DNA of 5,816 bases from an uncultured Alphaproteobacteria bacterium. Lineage in GTDB: Bacteria > Pseudomonadota > Alphaproteobacteria > Rickettsiales > UBA1997. The translations under genes and the position numbers were made by a program. This document shows, one piece after another, positions 1 to 5,816 of this stretch (positions are counted from its first letter, which is position 1; every line of letters begins with the position of its first letter). The notes beneath the pieces are model-generated. The model saw nothing but the letters and a program-made list of their open reading frames with translations. It was not told the DNA's origin and ran no database searches. The DNA lies in NCBI GenBank assembly GCA_903837365.1, contig CAILUF010000215.1:1-5816 (forward strand), written 5' to 3'.

Positions 1-18
1 AAAATAAAATTTATAATT

Positions 19-40
19 AATCTAGAAATTTATTTAGATT
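19..40 (-). terminator. weak AT-rich hairpin after ftsI
   Basis: A 6-bp inverted repeat (AATCTA at 19-24, TAGATT at 35-40) with a 10-nt loop lies 7 nt past the ftsI stop codon. On the minus strand it is followed by an A/T-rich stretch containing short T-runs. Position and orientation suit the end of the tmk-mdh-ftsI transcript. The stem has a single G-C pair and would be weak, so this may be chance in AT-rich DNA. Confidence 0.22.
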
Positions 41-46
41 ATATTA

Positions 47-1612
47 TTAATTAATTTTTGGTTTAACTCCTAATAGCGGTGCAATATTTTTAACAATTGT
101 TCCAGCAACTGGTGCAGCAACCATTCCTGCGGTATTGAATATATAATTTGGTCGATCAAAAATTACATAAACCAAATAACGCGGTTTTGATATCGGAAAA
201 ACTGCCACAAAAGAAACAAGATTTTGACCTTCATTATAACCGCCATATTCAGCTCGTTCAGCAGTTCCAGTTTTTCCACCAACTTCATATCCAGCAATAT
301 TGGCATTGCGTCCAGTTCCATCTTCAACAACTTTTCTCATTAATCCTCTCATGATTTTAGAAGTTTCTTCGCTTATTACAATTTCACCTTCTGGAATTTC
401 AGTAGTTTTTAAAAATGAAACTTCGCGTAAAATTCCACCATTGACAATTGCGCTCACCGCTTTAGCAAGATGCAAGGGCGTAATAGCTATACCATGTCCA
501 TAAGCAATAGTATAAAGATTTATTTCTCGCCAAATTTTTGGAGAAATTGGTCGACCAAGCCCTGGAAACTCAGTATCAATTTTTTTTAAAAAACCCAATT
601 TACTTAAAAATTCTTTTTGATTACCTGCGCCAATTTTTTCAGCAATTTTAACCGTACCGATATTTGATGATTCAGTAAAAATTTTCTGCACTGACATTTC
701 GCTATCTCCGCGATCATGGTCTTTAATGGTAAATCTGCCATATTTGATCGGATCGGCAACGGAATAAATATCGGTTAATTTAACTAAATCTTTTTCAAAT
801 GCCAAAGCATTGGTGAAAATTTTCATAACCGATCCAAGCTCGTAAACACCGCTTGTAACGCGATTAAAGCGTTGATCCGATCCAGCATCGCTTTGAATAT
901 TTGCATCAAAAGCAGGAAGGGATGATAATGCTAAAATTTCTCCCGAATTAACATCCATAATTACCCCTGCTGCAGCTTTGGCTTTGTATTTTTCGTAACC
1001 GTTAAATAATTCATCGCTTAAAATATCTTGTACTCGAACATCCATCGCCAAAAATAAATCCTGATTTTGCGCTAGAGCTCGATCATATTGCATCTCAATA
1101 CCTGAGAGACCTTTGCGATCAAGATCGACATAGCCAACATAATGGCTAGCGATTGATTTTTGTGGATAAACACGAATCATGTCATCTTCAAAAAGTAATC
1201 CTGCTATTCTCAATTTTTTGACTTCCTCAACTTGCATTGGCGTGAGATTGCGTCGAATTAAAATCCATTGTTTACTATTTTTCCCATCAGAAATTTTTTT
1301 AAGAATTTCTTGATAAGATAAATCCTGAAAAATTTGCGCCAAGCCAGATGAAATCGCTTGCGGATCTTTAACTAAAACTGAACTTACATAAAGAGATTTT
1401 GTTTTTAAATCAGTAGCAATTAAAACTTTATTACGATCATAAATATTTCCTCTTCTGCCAGATTTTCGTGTGTCATAGATGCCACTAATTTTAACTTTGT
1501 CACCCATGACCACGACAAATAACATTCGCAAAATTACTAGGCTAAAAGCGGTTATTATGCAAAAATAAATAAATGCTAATCTGGTTTTTTTTATATTGAT
1601 TTCAGTCTTCAA
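47..1612 (-). CDS. ftsI: FtsI, septal peptidoglycan D,D-transpeptidase (penicillin-binding protein 3 type)
   Basis: Class B penicillin-binding protein that cross-links septal peptidoglycan during division, anchored in the inner membrane with its catalytic domain in the periplasm. One N-terminal membrane segment is visible at about residues 12-35. The dimerisation/pedestal region opens with the family motif RGNIYDRN (54-61). The transpeptidase domain has all three active-site motifs: SVMK (261-264, nucleophile Ser261), SSN (315-317) and KTGT (447-450). The context 'YELGS' replaces the more usual 'EPGS', as I recall for alphaproteobacterial FtsI. At 521 residues it is somewhat shorter than enterobacterial FtsI (about 590). 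The start is a TTG with no clear Shine-Dalgarno; it puts the membrane segment at the expected place, and the next in-frame stop upstream is the mdh stop codon itself. It is the last gene of a probable tmk-mdh-ftsI operon, 21 nt after mdh, and is not flanked by mraZ, ftsL or murE. A PBP2/MrdA assignment is less likely given the short N-terminal region. Confidence 0.9.
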   Translation of the reverse strand: MKTEINIKKTRLAFIYFCIITAFSLVILRMLFVVVMGDKVKISGIYDTRKSGRRGNIYDRNKVLIATDLKTKSLYVSSVLVKDPQAISSGLAQIFQDLSYQEILKKISDGKNSKQWILIRRNLTPMQVEEVKKLRIAGLLFEDDMIRVYPQKSIASHYVGYVDLDRKGLSGIEMQYDRALAQNQDLFLAMDVRVQDILSDELFNGYEKYKAKAAAGVIMDVNSGEILALSSLPAFDANIQSDAGSDQRFNRVTSGVYELGSVMKIFTNALAFEKDLVKLTDIYSVADPIKYGRFTIKDHDRGDSEMSVQKIFTESSNIGTVKIAEKIGAGNQKEFLSKLGFLKKIDTEFPGLGRPISPKIWREINLYTIAYGHGIAITPLHLAKAVSAIVNGGILREVSFLKTTEIPEGEIVISEETSKIMRGLMRKVVEDGTGRNANIAGYEVGGKTGTAERAEYGGYNEGQNLVSFVAVFPISKPRYLVYVIFDRPNYIFNTAGMVAAPVAGTIVKNIAPLLGVKPKIN

Positions 1613-1633
1613 AATAATTTTATAAATTTTAAA

Positions 1634-2611
<978 letters not shown>

Positions 2612-2628
2612 TTATTTTTAATTTTAAG

Positions 2629-3234
2629 TTAAAGATGTTTAGTAATTTCCAATAATATTTGTTCAATATTTTGCGAACCATCAATTTTTTTTATACGCTG
2701 ATTTTTATCAGCTAATTTCAAAAATCCACTACGAACTTTTTGATGAAATTCCAATCCCAATTTTTCGTAACGATTATTATCGATTCGCGAGTTAATTCTT
2801 GCAAATGCTTGCTCAACATCGACATCGATTAAAAAAGTTATATCAGGCTCAAAATCCTTAAGAGTAATTTTTTGAATCTGCTCAATCACTGCAAAATCAA
2901 CTCCGCAAGCGCTTCCTTGATAAGCATAAGTTGAATCAAAAAAACGATCACAAATCACCACCTTACCTTGCTTAAGCGCTGGCTTAATGACTTGCTCAAC
3001 ATGCTCGAGACGCGCTGAAAAATTAAGCAAAATCTCAGTTAGCGCTTGCATATTATTGAACTTTTCAGCAAGTAAAATTTTGCGAATTTGCTCAGCAATT
3101 TCGCAACCTCCCGGTTCACGGGTTAGAATTGCATCAATTTTTTTTTGTAAAAAAAACTCTTGCAATTTTTTTGATTGAGTAGATTTTCCAGATCCCTCAA
3201 TTCCTTCGAATGTAATAAACAAATTTTTTTTCAT
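2629..3234 (-). CDS. tmk: thymidylate kinase (dTMP kinase)
   Basis: Phosphorylates dTMP to dTDP with ATP, an essential step in dTTP supply (cytoplasm). The P-loop GIEGSGKS is at 11-18 (Lys17, Ser18). The thymidylate-binding motif REPGG is at 39-43, and DRFFDSTYAYQG (96-107) carries the DR(Y/F) signature. The LID region 145-156 has Arg146, Arg150 and Arg155. A P-loop without a basic residue paired with an arginine-rich LID is the bacterial (E. coli-like) arrangement. At 201 residues it is of typical length. The ATG start is fixed by the conserved N-terminus and by an upstream GAGGA. It heads the tmk-mdh-ftsI run. Its start codon is 2 nt from that of the divergent dehydrogenase gene, so its promoter and ribosome site must lie inside that gene. 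The usual alphaproteobacterial partner holB is absent. Confidence 0.95.
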   Translation of the reverse strand: MKKNLFITFEGIEGSGKSTQSKKLQEFFLQKKIDAILTREPGGCEIAEQIRKILLAEKFNNMQALTEILLNFSARLEHVEQVIKPALKQGKVVICDRFFDSTYAYQGSACGVDFAVIEQIQKITLKDFEPDITFLIDVDVEQAFARINSRIDNNRYEKLGLEFHQKVRSGFLKLADKNQRIKKIDGSQNIEQILLEITKHL

Positions 3235-3236
3235 CT

Positions 3237-4016
3237 ATGCAAAATCCTCAGAATATTTTAATAACTGGCGCAAGTAGCGGTATCGGTCGCGCCTTAGCAA
3301 TTGCTTACTCTAAACCCGATGTAAATTTATTTATTTGCGCCAGAAATAAACAAAATTTACTTCAAACTAAAACTATTTGCGAAAATTTAAAGGCAAATGT
3401 TTTTATTAAAATTCTTGACGTTTGCGATCAATTAGCAAGTAAAAATTGGATCGATGAAATTGAACAAAATTTTGCTCTAGATTTAATAATTGCCAACGCT
3501 GGAATTTCAGCTGGAACAGCGCAAGGTAGCGAAAGTTTTATGCAAGTTAAGGAAATTTTTGATACCAATATTTACGGCGTAATCAACATCATTCATCCTG
3601 CAATTGAAAAAATGATTATTCGCAAGAAAGGTCAAATCGCCATCATCTCTTCACTGGCAGGTTTTCGTGGACTACCAAGTTCTCCAGCTTATAGCGCAAG
3701 TAAGTCTGCGGTTAGGGTTTACGCTGAAGGTTTACGAGGAAATATGAGTAAATTTGGAATTGCAGTAAATGCGATTTGTCCGGGATATATCAAATCAAAC
3801 ATGACTGCCCAAAATAATTTTTATATGCCTTTATTGATGGAAGTTGAGGATGCTTGCAAAATTATTATCAAAGAACTTGCGAAAAATAAATCGCGCATCG
3901 CCTTTCCTTTCGGCCTTTATTTTGTAGTTTGGTTGGCAACTTTAATTTCAACAAAAATTACCGATCCAATATTTGCCAAATTACCTAGCAAAAAAGCCTT
4001 AACAAAAAATAATTAG
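3237..4016 (+). CDS. short-chain dehydrogenase/reductase (SDR), substrate unknown
   Basis: Classical SDR, an NAD(P)-dependent oxidoreductase with a Rossmann fold. The cofactor motif TGASSGIG is at 10-17. Arg36 after the second strand (ICARN) suggests NADP(H) preference. Asp61 and NAG (87-89) are in place. The catalytic tetrad is complete: Asn111, Ser139, Tyr152 and Lys156 (YSASK), followed by the CPGY motif at 181-184. The 259-residue length is usual for the class. The C-terminus has a hydrophobic stretch at about 221-239 that may lie on or in the membrane, a feature of some lipid-related SDRs, but the substrate cannot be told from sequence. The ATG at 3237 is the only usable start before the cofactor motif. 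No Shine-Dalgarno precedes it, so a leaderless or very short leader is possible. It is the only plus-strand gene and is convergent with the AlbA_2-type gene. Confidence 0.88.
   Translation: MQNPQNILITGASSGIGRALAIAYSKPDVNLFICARNKQNLLQTKTICENLKANVFIKILDVCDQLASKNWIDEIEQNFALDLIIANAGISAGTAQGSESFMQVKEIFDTNIYGVINIIHPAIEKMIIRKKGQIAIISSLAGFRGLPSSPAYSASKSAVRVYAEGLRGNMSKFGIAVNAICPGYIKSNMTAQNNFYMPLLMEVEDACKIIIKELAKNKSRIAFPFGLYFVVWLATLISTKITDPIFAKLPSKKALTKNN
3245..3249 (-). promoter_or_regulatory. Shine-Dalgarno site of tmk inside the divergent gene
   Basis: The minus strand reads GAGGA here, 10 nt before the tmk ATG. It is the only clear Shine-Dalgarno-like sequence I found next to a start codon in this window. 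It lies within codons 3-5 of the oppositely oriented dehydrogenase gene, so the two genes share these bases. The spacing is slightly long, so moderate confidence. Confidence 0.5.
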
Positions 4017-4017
4017 A

Positions 4018-4041
4018 AATATTTTTTTGTTAGAAAATATT
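4018..4041 (+). terminator. AT-only hairpin just after the SDR gene
   Basis: A perfect 8-bp inverted repeat (AATATTTT at 4018-4025, AAAATATT at 4034-4041) with an 8-nt loop begins 2 nt after the SDR stop codon. It has no G-C pair and only a short T-run follows. It could slow polymerase or protect the 3' end, but the stronger terminator candidate is at the end of the hairpin array. Confidence 0.2.
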
Positions 4042-4074
4042 AGTTTTAAATAATTTATATTATTTTACTTTTAG

Positions 4075-4253
4075 ATCGTGCATTCGCAACGAGTTGTTTG
4101 GTTTTCAGGTCGTGCTTACGCAACGACGGGATTACTTAGGTCGTGCTTACGCAACGACGGGATTACTTAGGTCGTGCTTACGCAACGACAGGTTGTTTTT
4201 CAGGTCGTGCTTACGCAACGACGGGATTACTTAGGTCGTGCTTACGCAACGAC
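4075..4253. repeat. array of six hairpin repeats, mostly 31-nt period
   Basis: The core GTCGTGCTTACGCAACGAC occurs exactly at 4109-4127, 4140-4158, 4171-4189, 4204-4222 and 4235-4253, with a diverged copy at 4075-4093. Start-to-start distances are 34, 31, 31, 33 and 31 nt. Each core folds as a 7-bp stem (GTCGTGC with GCAACGAC, one bulged A) around a TTAC loop. Two linkers occur. Linker B, GGGATTACTTAG, follows copies 2, 3 and 5. Linker A is T-rich ((A/G)GGTTGTTTTT and variants) and follows copies 1, 4 and 6. The full 31-nt unit is about half G+C, well above its surroundings. The array fills most of the intergenic region between two convergent genes; the rest, 4017-4358, has no gene. Linkers are too short and too repetitive for CRISPR spacers. 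Confidence 0.93.
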
Positions 4254-4266
4254 GGGTTGTTTTTTT
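4235..4266 (+). terminator. probable intrinsic terminator formed by the last array copy
   Basis: The sixth hairpin core (4235-4253) is followed by GGGTTG and then seven Ts (4260-4266). A second, shorter stem, CAAC (4247-4250) with GTTG (4256-4259), ends exactly at the T-run. Either fold followed by the U-tract resembles a rho-independent terminator for the plus-strand SDR gene. Copy 4 has the same layout with five Ts (4196-4200). Orientation fits only plus-strand transcription. Confidence 0.5.
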
Positions 4267-4279
4267 AAGGTAATTTTTA

Positions 4280-4298
4280 ATAAAAATCCGATTTTTAT
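4280..4298. repeat. perfect AT hairpin in the convergent intergenic region
   Basis: ATAAAAAT (4280-4287) and ATTTTTAT (4291-4298) form a perfect 8-bp inverted repeat around the 3-nt loop CCG. It sits between the hairpin array and the 3' end of the minus-strand gene, where a transcript-end structure would be expected from either side. No clean T-run follows on either strand, so a terminator function is uncertain. Confidence 0.35.
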
Positions 4299-4330
4299 AG
4301 ATTCAATGTTTTCAAGGTCTGGTAGATTAT

Positions 4331-4374
4331 TTACTACTAAATTACTACTAAATTACTACTAAATTACTACTAAT
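4331..4374. repeat. four tandem copies of an 11-bp repeat
   Basis: The unit TTACTACTAAA begins at 4331, 4342, 4353 and 4364; the last base of the fourth copy differs. The last part of the array forms the C-terminal codons and the TAG stop of the minus-strand gene ending at 4359, where it reads as LVVI-stop. On the minus strand the unit contains TAG or TAA in all three frames, so gain or loss of a unit would still end translation nearby. Confidence 0.95.
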
Positions 4375-5216
4375 TTCCACGATGGAACTCTATCAGATCC
4401 GTAATTTTTTATGATGTTTCTCTTATTTAATTTAGACAAAATATTGTTAATTTTTCTAGCTTTTTGTTCCTCATTTAGAATTCCTGGTAAATATTTCCAA
4501 ACCAAATCATTGATTTGTTTTCTAGTTTGTCCATTTTGAAAGTTGCTTAAATGTTTAATAATAAAATTACTAATTTCATCATCGCAAAAACCTTTTTTTT
4601 CGGTATGCTCAGCCTCCCTACCCAACATTTCAGCTACTTTAATTGACAAAATGTAATTTGGTCTTCTTCCTTCAATTAACTTCTCTTTATGAAGCTTTCT
4701 AGCATCATTTTCATCGACTTCATTACCTCGGTTTTTTTGAATTTTATCTAACATAATGGTTTTATAAAAATCCATATCGCCTTTATTTATCAATATTTCC
4801 GTAAATTTTTTATCGATTTCCTTACCATAAATTTCTAAATTAGTTTCATCAAATTCACTATTGTAAAAATAAGTTGGCAATGGAAAATATTTTTTTCTTT
4901 GCGCTTCGTAAATAGATTTAACTCCAGATCCAAGCTTATCAATCATTCCAAGCTCTCGCATCGCATCAACTAAAGCTTTATTTCGATATTTAGTTGCTAC
5001 CGATTTTATTTCCAATATATAATCTTCGGCTCTTCCATCGTAGAAAATTCCTGCATTTATAAAAATTAATTTATCAATTTTTTCTACTATTGCGATTCTT
5101 TTACCAGCAAAATAATCTTGATGAGCAATGCAGTTATGAAGGGCTTCAAGAAAAACTTTTTGATCATATTTATCAACCTCTCGAGCGATTAATTCATTTG
5201 CTCTATTTTTAAGCAA
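4359..5216 (-). CDS. AlbA_2/HATPase_c_4-family ATP-binding protein, N-terminally truncated (possible pseudogene)
   Basis: The protein resembles the rear part of the family often named 'ATP-binding protein' or 'putative DNA-binding domain (AlbA_2/Schlafen-like) regulator'. EALHNCIAHQDY (24-35) is the first helix of the GHKL-like ATPase domain HATPase_c_4, with Glu24 and Asn28 as the N-box. Further matches are YRNK (77-80), MIDKLGSGVKSIYEAQRKKYFPLP (91-114) and a C-terminal part with LHKEKLIEGRRPN (175-187), then a probable winged-helix stretch (about 215-283) ending near PSW. Relatives I recall have an AlbA_2 domain and linker of some 200 residues ahead of this. Here the frame is closed by a stop at 5256-5258, and only 77 nt separate the start from the next gene. 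The only start is a TTG without a Shine-Dalgarno. The remaining 285 codons carry no frameshift, so truncation is recent or the fragment is still made. Full-length relatives are seen as regulators or defence-associated proteins; the role here is unknown. Confidence 0.72.
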   Translation of the reverse strand: MLKNRANELIAREVDKYDQKVFLEALHNCIAHQDYFAGKRIAIVEKIDKLIFINAGIFYDGRAEDYILEIKSVATKYRNKALVDAMRELGMIDKLGSGVKSIYEAQRKKYFPLPTYFYNSEFDETNLEIYGKEIDKKFTEILINKGDMDFYKTIMLDKIQKNRGNEVDENDARKLHKEKLIEGRRPNYILSIKVAEMLGREAEHTEKKGFCDDEISNFIIKHLSNFQNGQTRKQINDLVWKYLPGILNEEQKARKINNILSKLNKRNIIKNYGSDRVPSWKLVVI

Positions 5217-5250
5217 TATTATTAATATGTATATTTTTTTACTTAAATTA

Positions 5251-5289
5251 ACAAGTTACATTAAATTATTTTATATTTAAATAACTTGT
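5251..5289. repeat. 39-bp interrupted palindrome between two genes
   Basis: The outer arms ACAAGTTA (5251-5258) and TAACTTGT (5282-5289) are perfect complements. Inner arms TTAAAT (5261-5266) and ATTTAA (5275-5280) extend the structure after a small 2/1-nt internal mismatch, leaving the loop TATTTTAT. It begins 4 nt past the stop of the PEBP gene and lies 35 nt before the start of the truncated AlbA_2-type gene. It could end the PEBP transcript, act as an operator, or be the relic of an insertion or deletion. No long T-run follows on either strand. Confidence 0.6.
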
Positions 5290-5293
5290 AAAA

Positions 5294-5816
5294 CTATCTT
5301 TTATATATCGCCTCGATAACTGCCTTTCTAAGCGTATATTGATTAATCATAAAACTTGCAAGAGCTGGGGAGGAATTTTCTTTTAAATCAATTTTATCAA
5401 CTGATAAGGCATATAAGGTAAAAATATAACGATGTTTTTTGTCACCTACAGGTGGACAAGGTCCACCATAGTTAAAAGAACTAAAGTCATTGCGAATTTG
5501 AACGATTCCATCTTTTAAATTAAAATTATTTTCTGCGCTAAATCCTCGTGGTAATTCCTTGTAGTTTACAGGGATATTTAAAACCAACCAATGCCACCAT
5601 CCACTCTGAGTTGGAGCATCTGGATCGTAAACTGTAAGTGCAAAACTTTTGGTACGAGGTGGTACGCTAACCCATGAAATTTGCGGAGAAATATTTTGAC
5701 CATTACATCCGAAACCATTAAAAATAAATTTATCATCAACTGGCTTTCCGCCTTTTATATCAGAACTTTTTACTCTAAAATCAACACCTGAAGCTTGAGT
5801 TTGATTTAAACTGCAT
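5294..5816 (-). CDS. YbcL/YbhB-type PEBP family protein, 5' end outside the window
   Basis: Phosphatidylethanolamine-binding-protein fold ('Raf kinase inhibitor-like') of the bacterial YbcL type. The frame is open from the stop at 5294-5296 to the window edge, giving at least 173 residues; the TTG at 5585 is an internal Leu codon, not the start. The visible part starts CSLNQTQASGVDFRV and continues FNGFGCNGQNISPQISW, VYDPDAP, GWWHWLVLNIP, NDF, GGPCPP and HRYIFTLYAL. The DPDAP, HW, GPCPP and HRY elements make up the PEBP anion-binding pocket. Match to E. coli YbcL, as I recall it, runs through the whole length including FxGFGCxGxNxSP and SGWWHW. The residues before SGVDF are in the place of the YbcL signal peptide end, so export to the periplasm is likely, but most of the signal would lie outside the window. 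The ligand is unknown. It precedes the truncated AlbA_2-type gene by 77 nt on the same strand. Confidence 0.88.
   Translation of the reverse strand, partial: CSLNQTQASGVDFRVKSSDIKGGKPVDDKFIFNGFGCNGQNISPQISWVSVPPRTKSFALTVYDPDAPTQSGWWHWLVLNIPVNYKELPRGFSAENNFNLKDGIVQIRNDFSSFNYGGPCPPVGDKKHRYIFTLYALSVDKIDLKENSSPALASFMINQYTLRKAVIEAIYKR

Noticed and set aside
148..503. Plus-strand open frames inside ftsI
   Set aside because: They are low-complexity shadows opposite a clearly conserved gene.
3251..3300. tmk promoter inside the SDR gene (TAAAAT at 3255-3260, minus strand)
   Set aside because: No -35-like hexamer lies at a usable distance, so the promoter cannot be assigned by eye.
4075..4253. CRISPR array
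   Set aside because: Repeats are only 19 nt, linkers are 12-15 nt and themselves repeated, and no cas gene is in the window.
4174..4362. Possible 62-residue plus-strand protein starting inside the hairpin array
   Set aside because: It is a read-through of the repeat units and the AT-rich tail, has no ribosome site and no family resemblance.
5228..5254. Promoter for the truncated AlbA_2-type gene (TTGTTA at 5249-5254, TATACA at 5228-5233 on the minus strand)
   Set aside because: The spacer is only 15 nt and the -10 lacks the conserved final T; such matches are expected by chance in this A/T-rich gap.
5585..5587. TTG as the start of the PEBP gene
   Set aside because: The same frame continues upstream with conserved PEBP residues (GWWHW, DPDAP, GFGC) to the window edge, so this is an internal Leu codon.

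Overview
The window is AT-rich and densely coded. The proteins read as those of an alphaproteobacterium with a reduced, rearranged genome, of the Rickettsiales/Holosporales kind. The grounds are the alphaproteobacterial character of the malate dehydrogenase and the 'YELGS' active-site context of FtsI, the low G+C, the weak or absent Shine-Dalgarno sites, the TTG start codons, and the scrambled neighbourhoods: ftsI lies outside a division/cell-wall cluster, mdh is not beside sucCD, and tmk is not beside holB. This placement is inference from protein character, not from a database search.

Left half (47-3234, minus strand): three tightly spaced genes run in the order tmk, mdh, ftsI, with gaps of 23 and 21 nt, and look like one transcript. 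They encode thymidylate kinase (dTTP supply), NAD-dependent malate dehydrogenase (TCA cycle) and the septal peptidoglycan transpeptidase FtsI. Immediately upstream, in the opposite direction, is a short-chain dehydrogenase/reductase (3237-4016). Its start codon is only 2 nt from that of tmk, so each gene's upstream control sequence must lie inside the other gene.

Middle (4017-4358): a convergent intergenic region of about 340 nt with no gene. It holds the most unusual structure of the window: six copies of a GC-richer 19-nt hairpin element (4075-4253), mostly 31 nt apart, with two alternating kinds of linker. The last copy is followed by a T-run and probably terminates the dehydrogenase transcript. 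Further on are a perfect AT hairpin (4280-4298) and four copies of an 11-bp tandem repeat (4331-4374) that run into the end of the next gene.

Right part (4359-5816, minus strand): a 285-residue protein matches only the back part of AlbA_2 (Schlafen-like)/HATPase_c_4 ATP-binding regulators. The N-terminal AlbA_2 domain is missing, and only 77 nt separate it from the next gene, so it is a truncated and possibly dead gene. That short gap holds a long interrupted palindrome (5251-5289). Last comes a YbcL/YbhB-type PEBP protein whose reading frame stays open to the window edge, so its N-terminus lies outside.

I see no tRNA, rRNA, CRISPR array or intact mobile element. The clearest candidates for something undescribed are the hairpin-repeat array and the truncated AlbA_2-family gene beside its palindrome.
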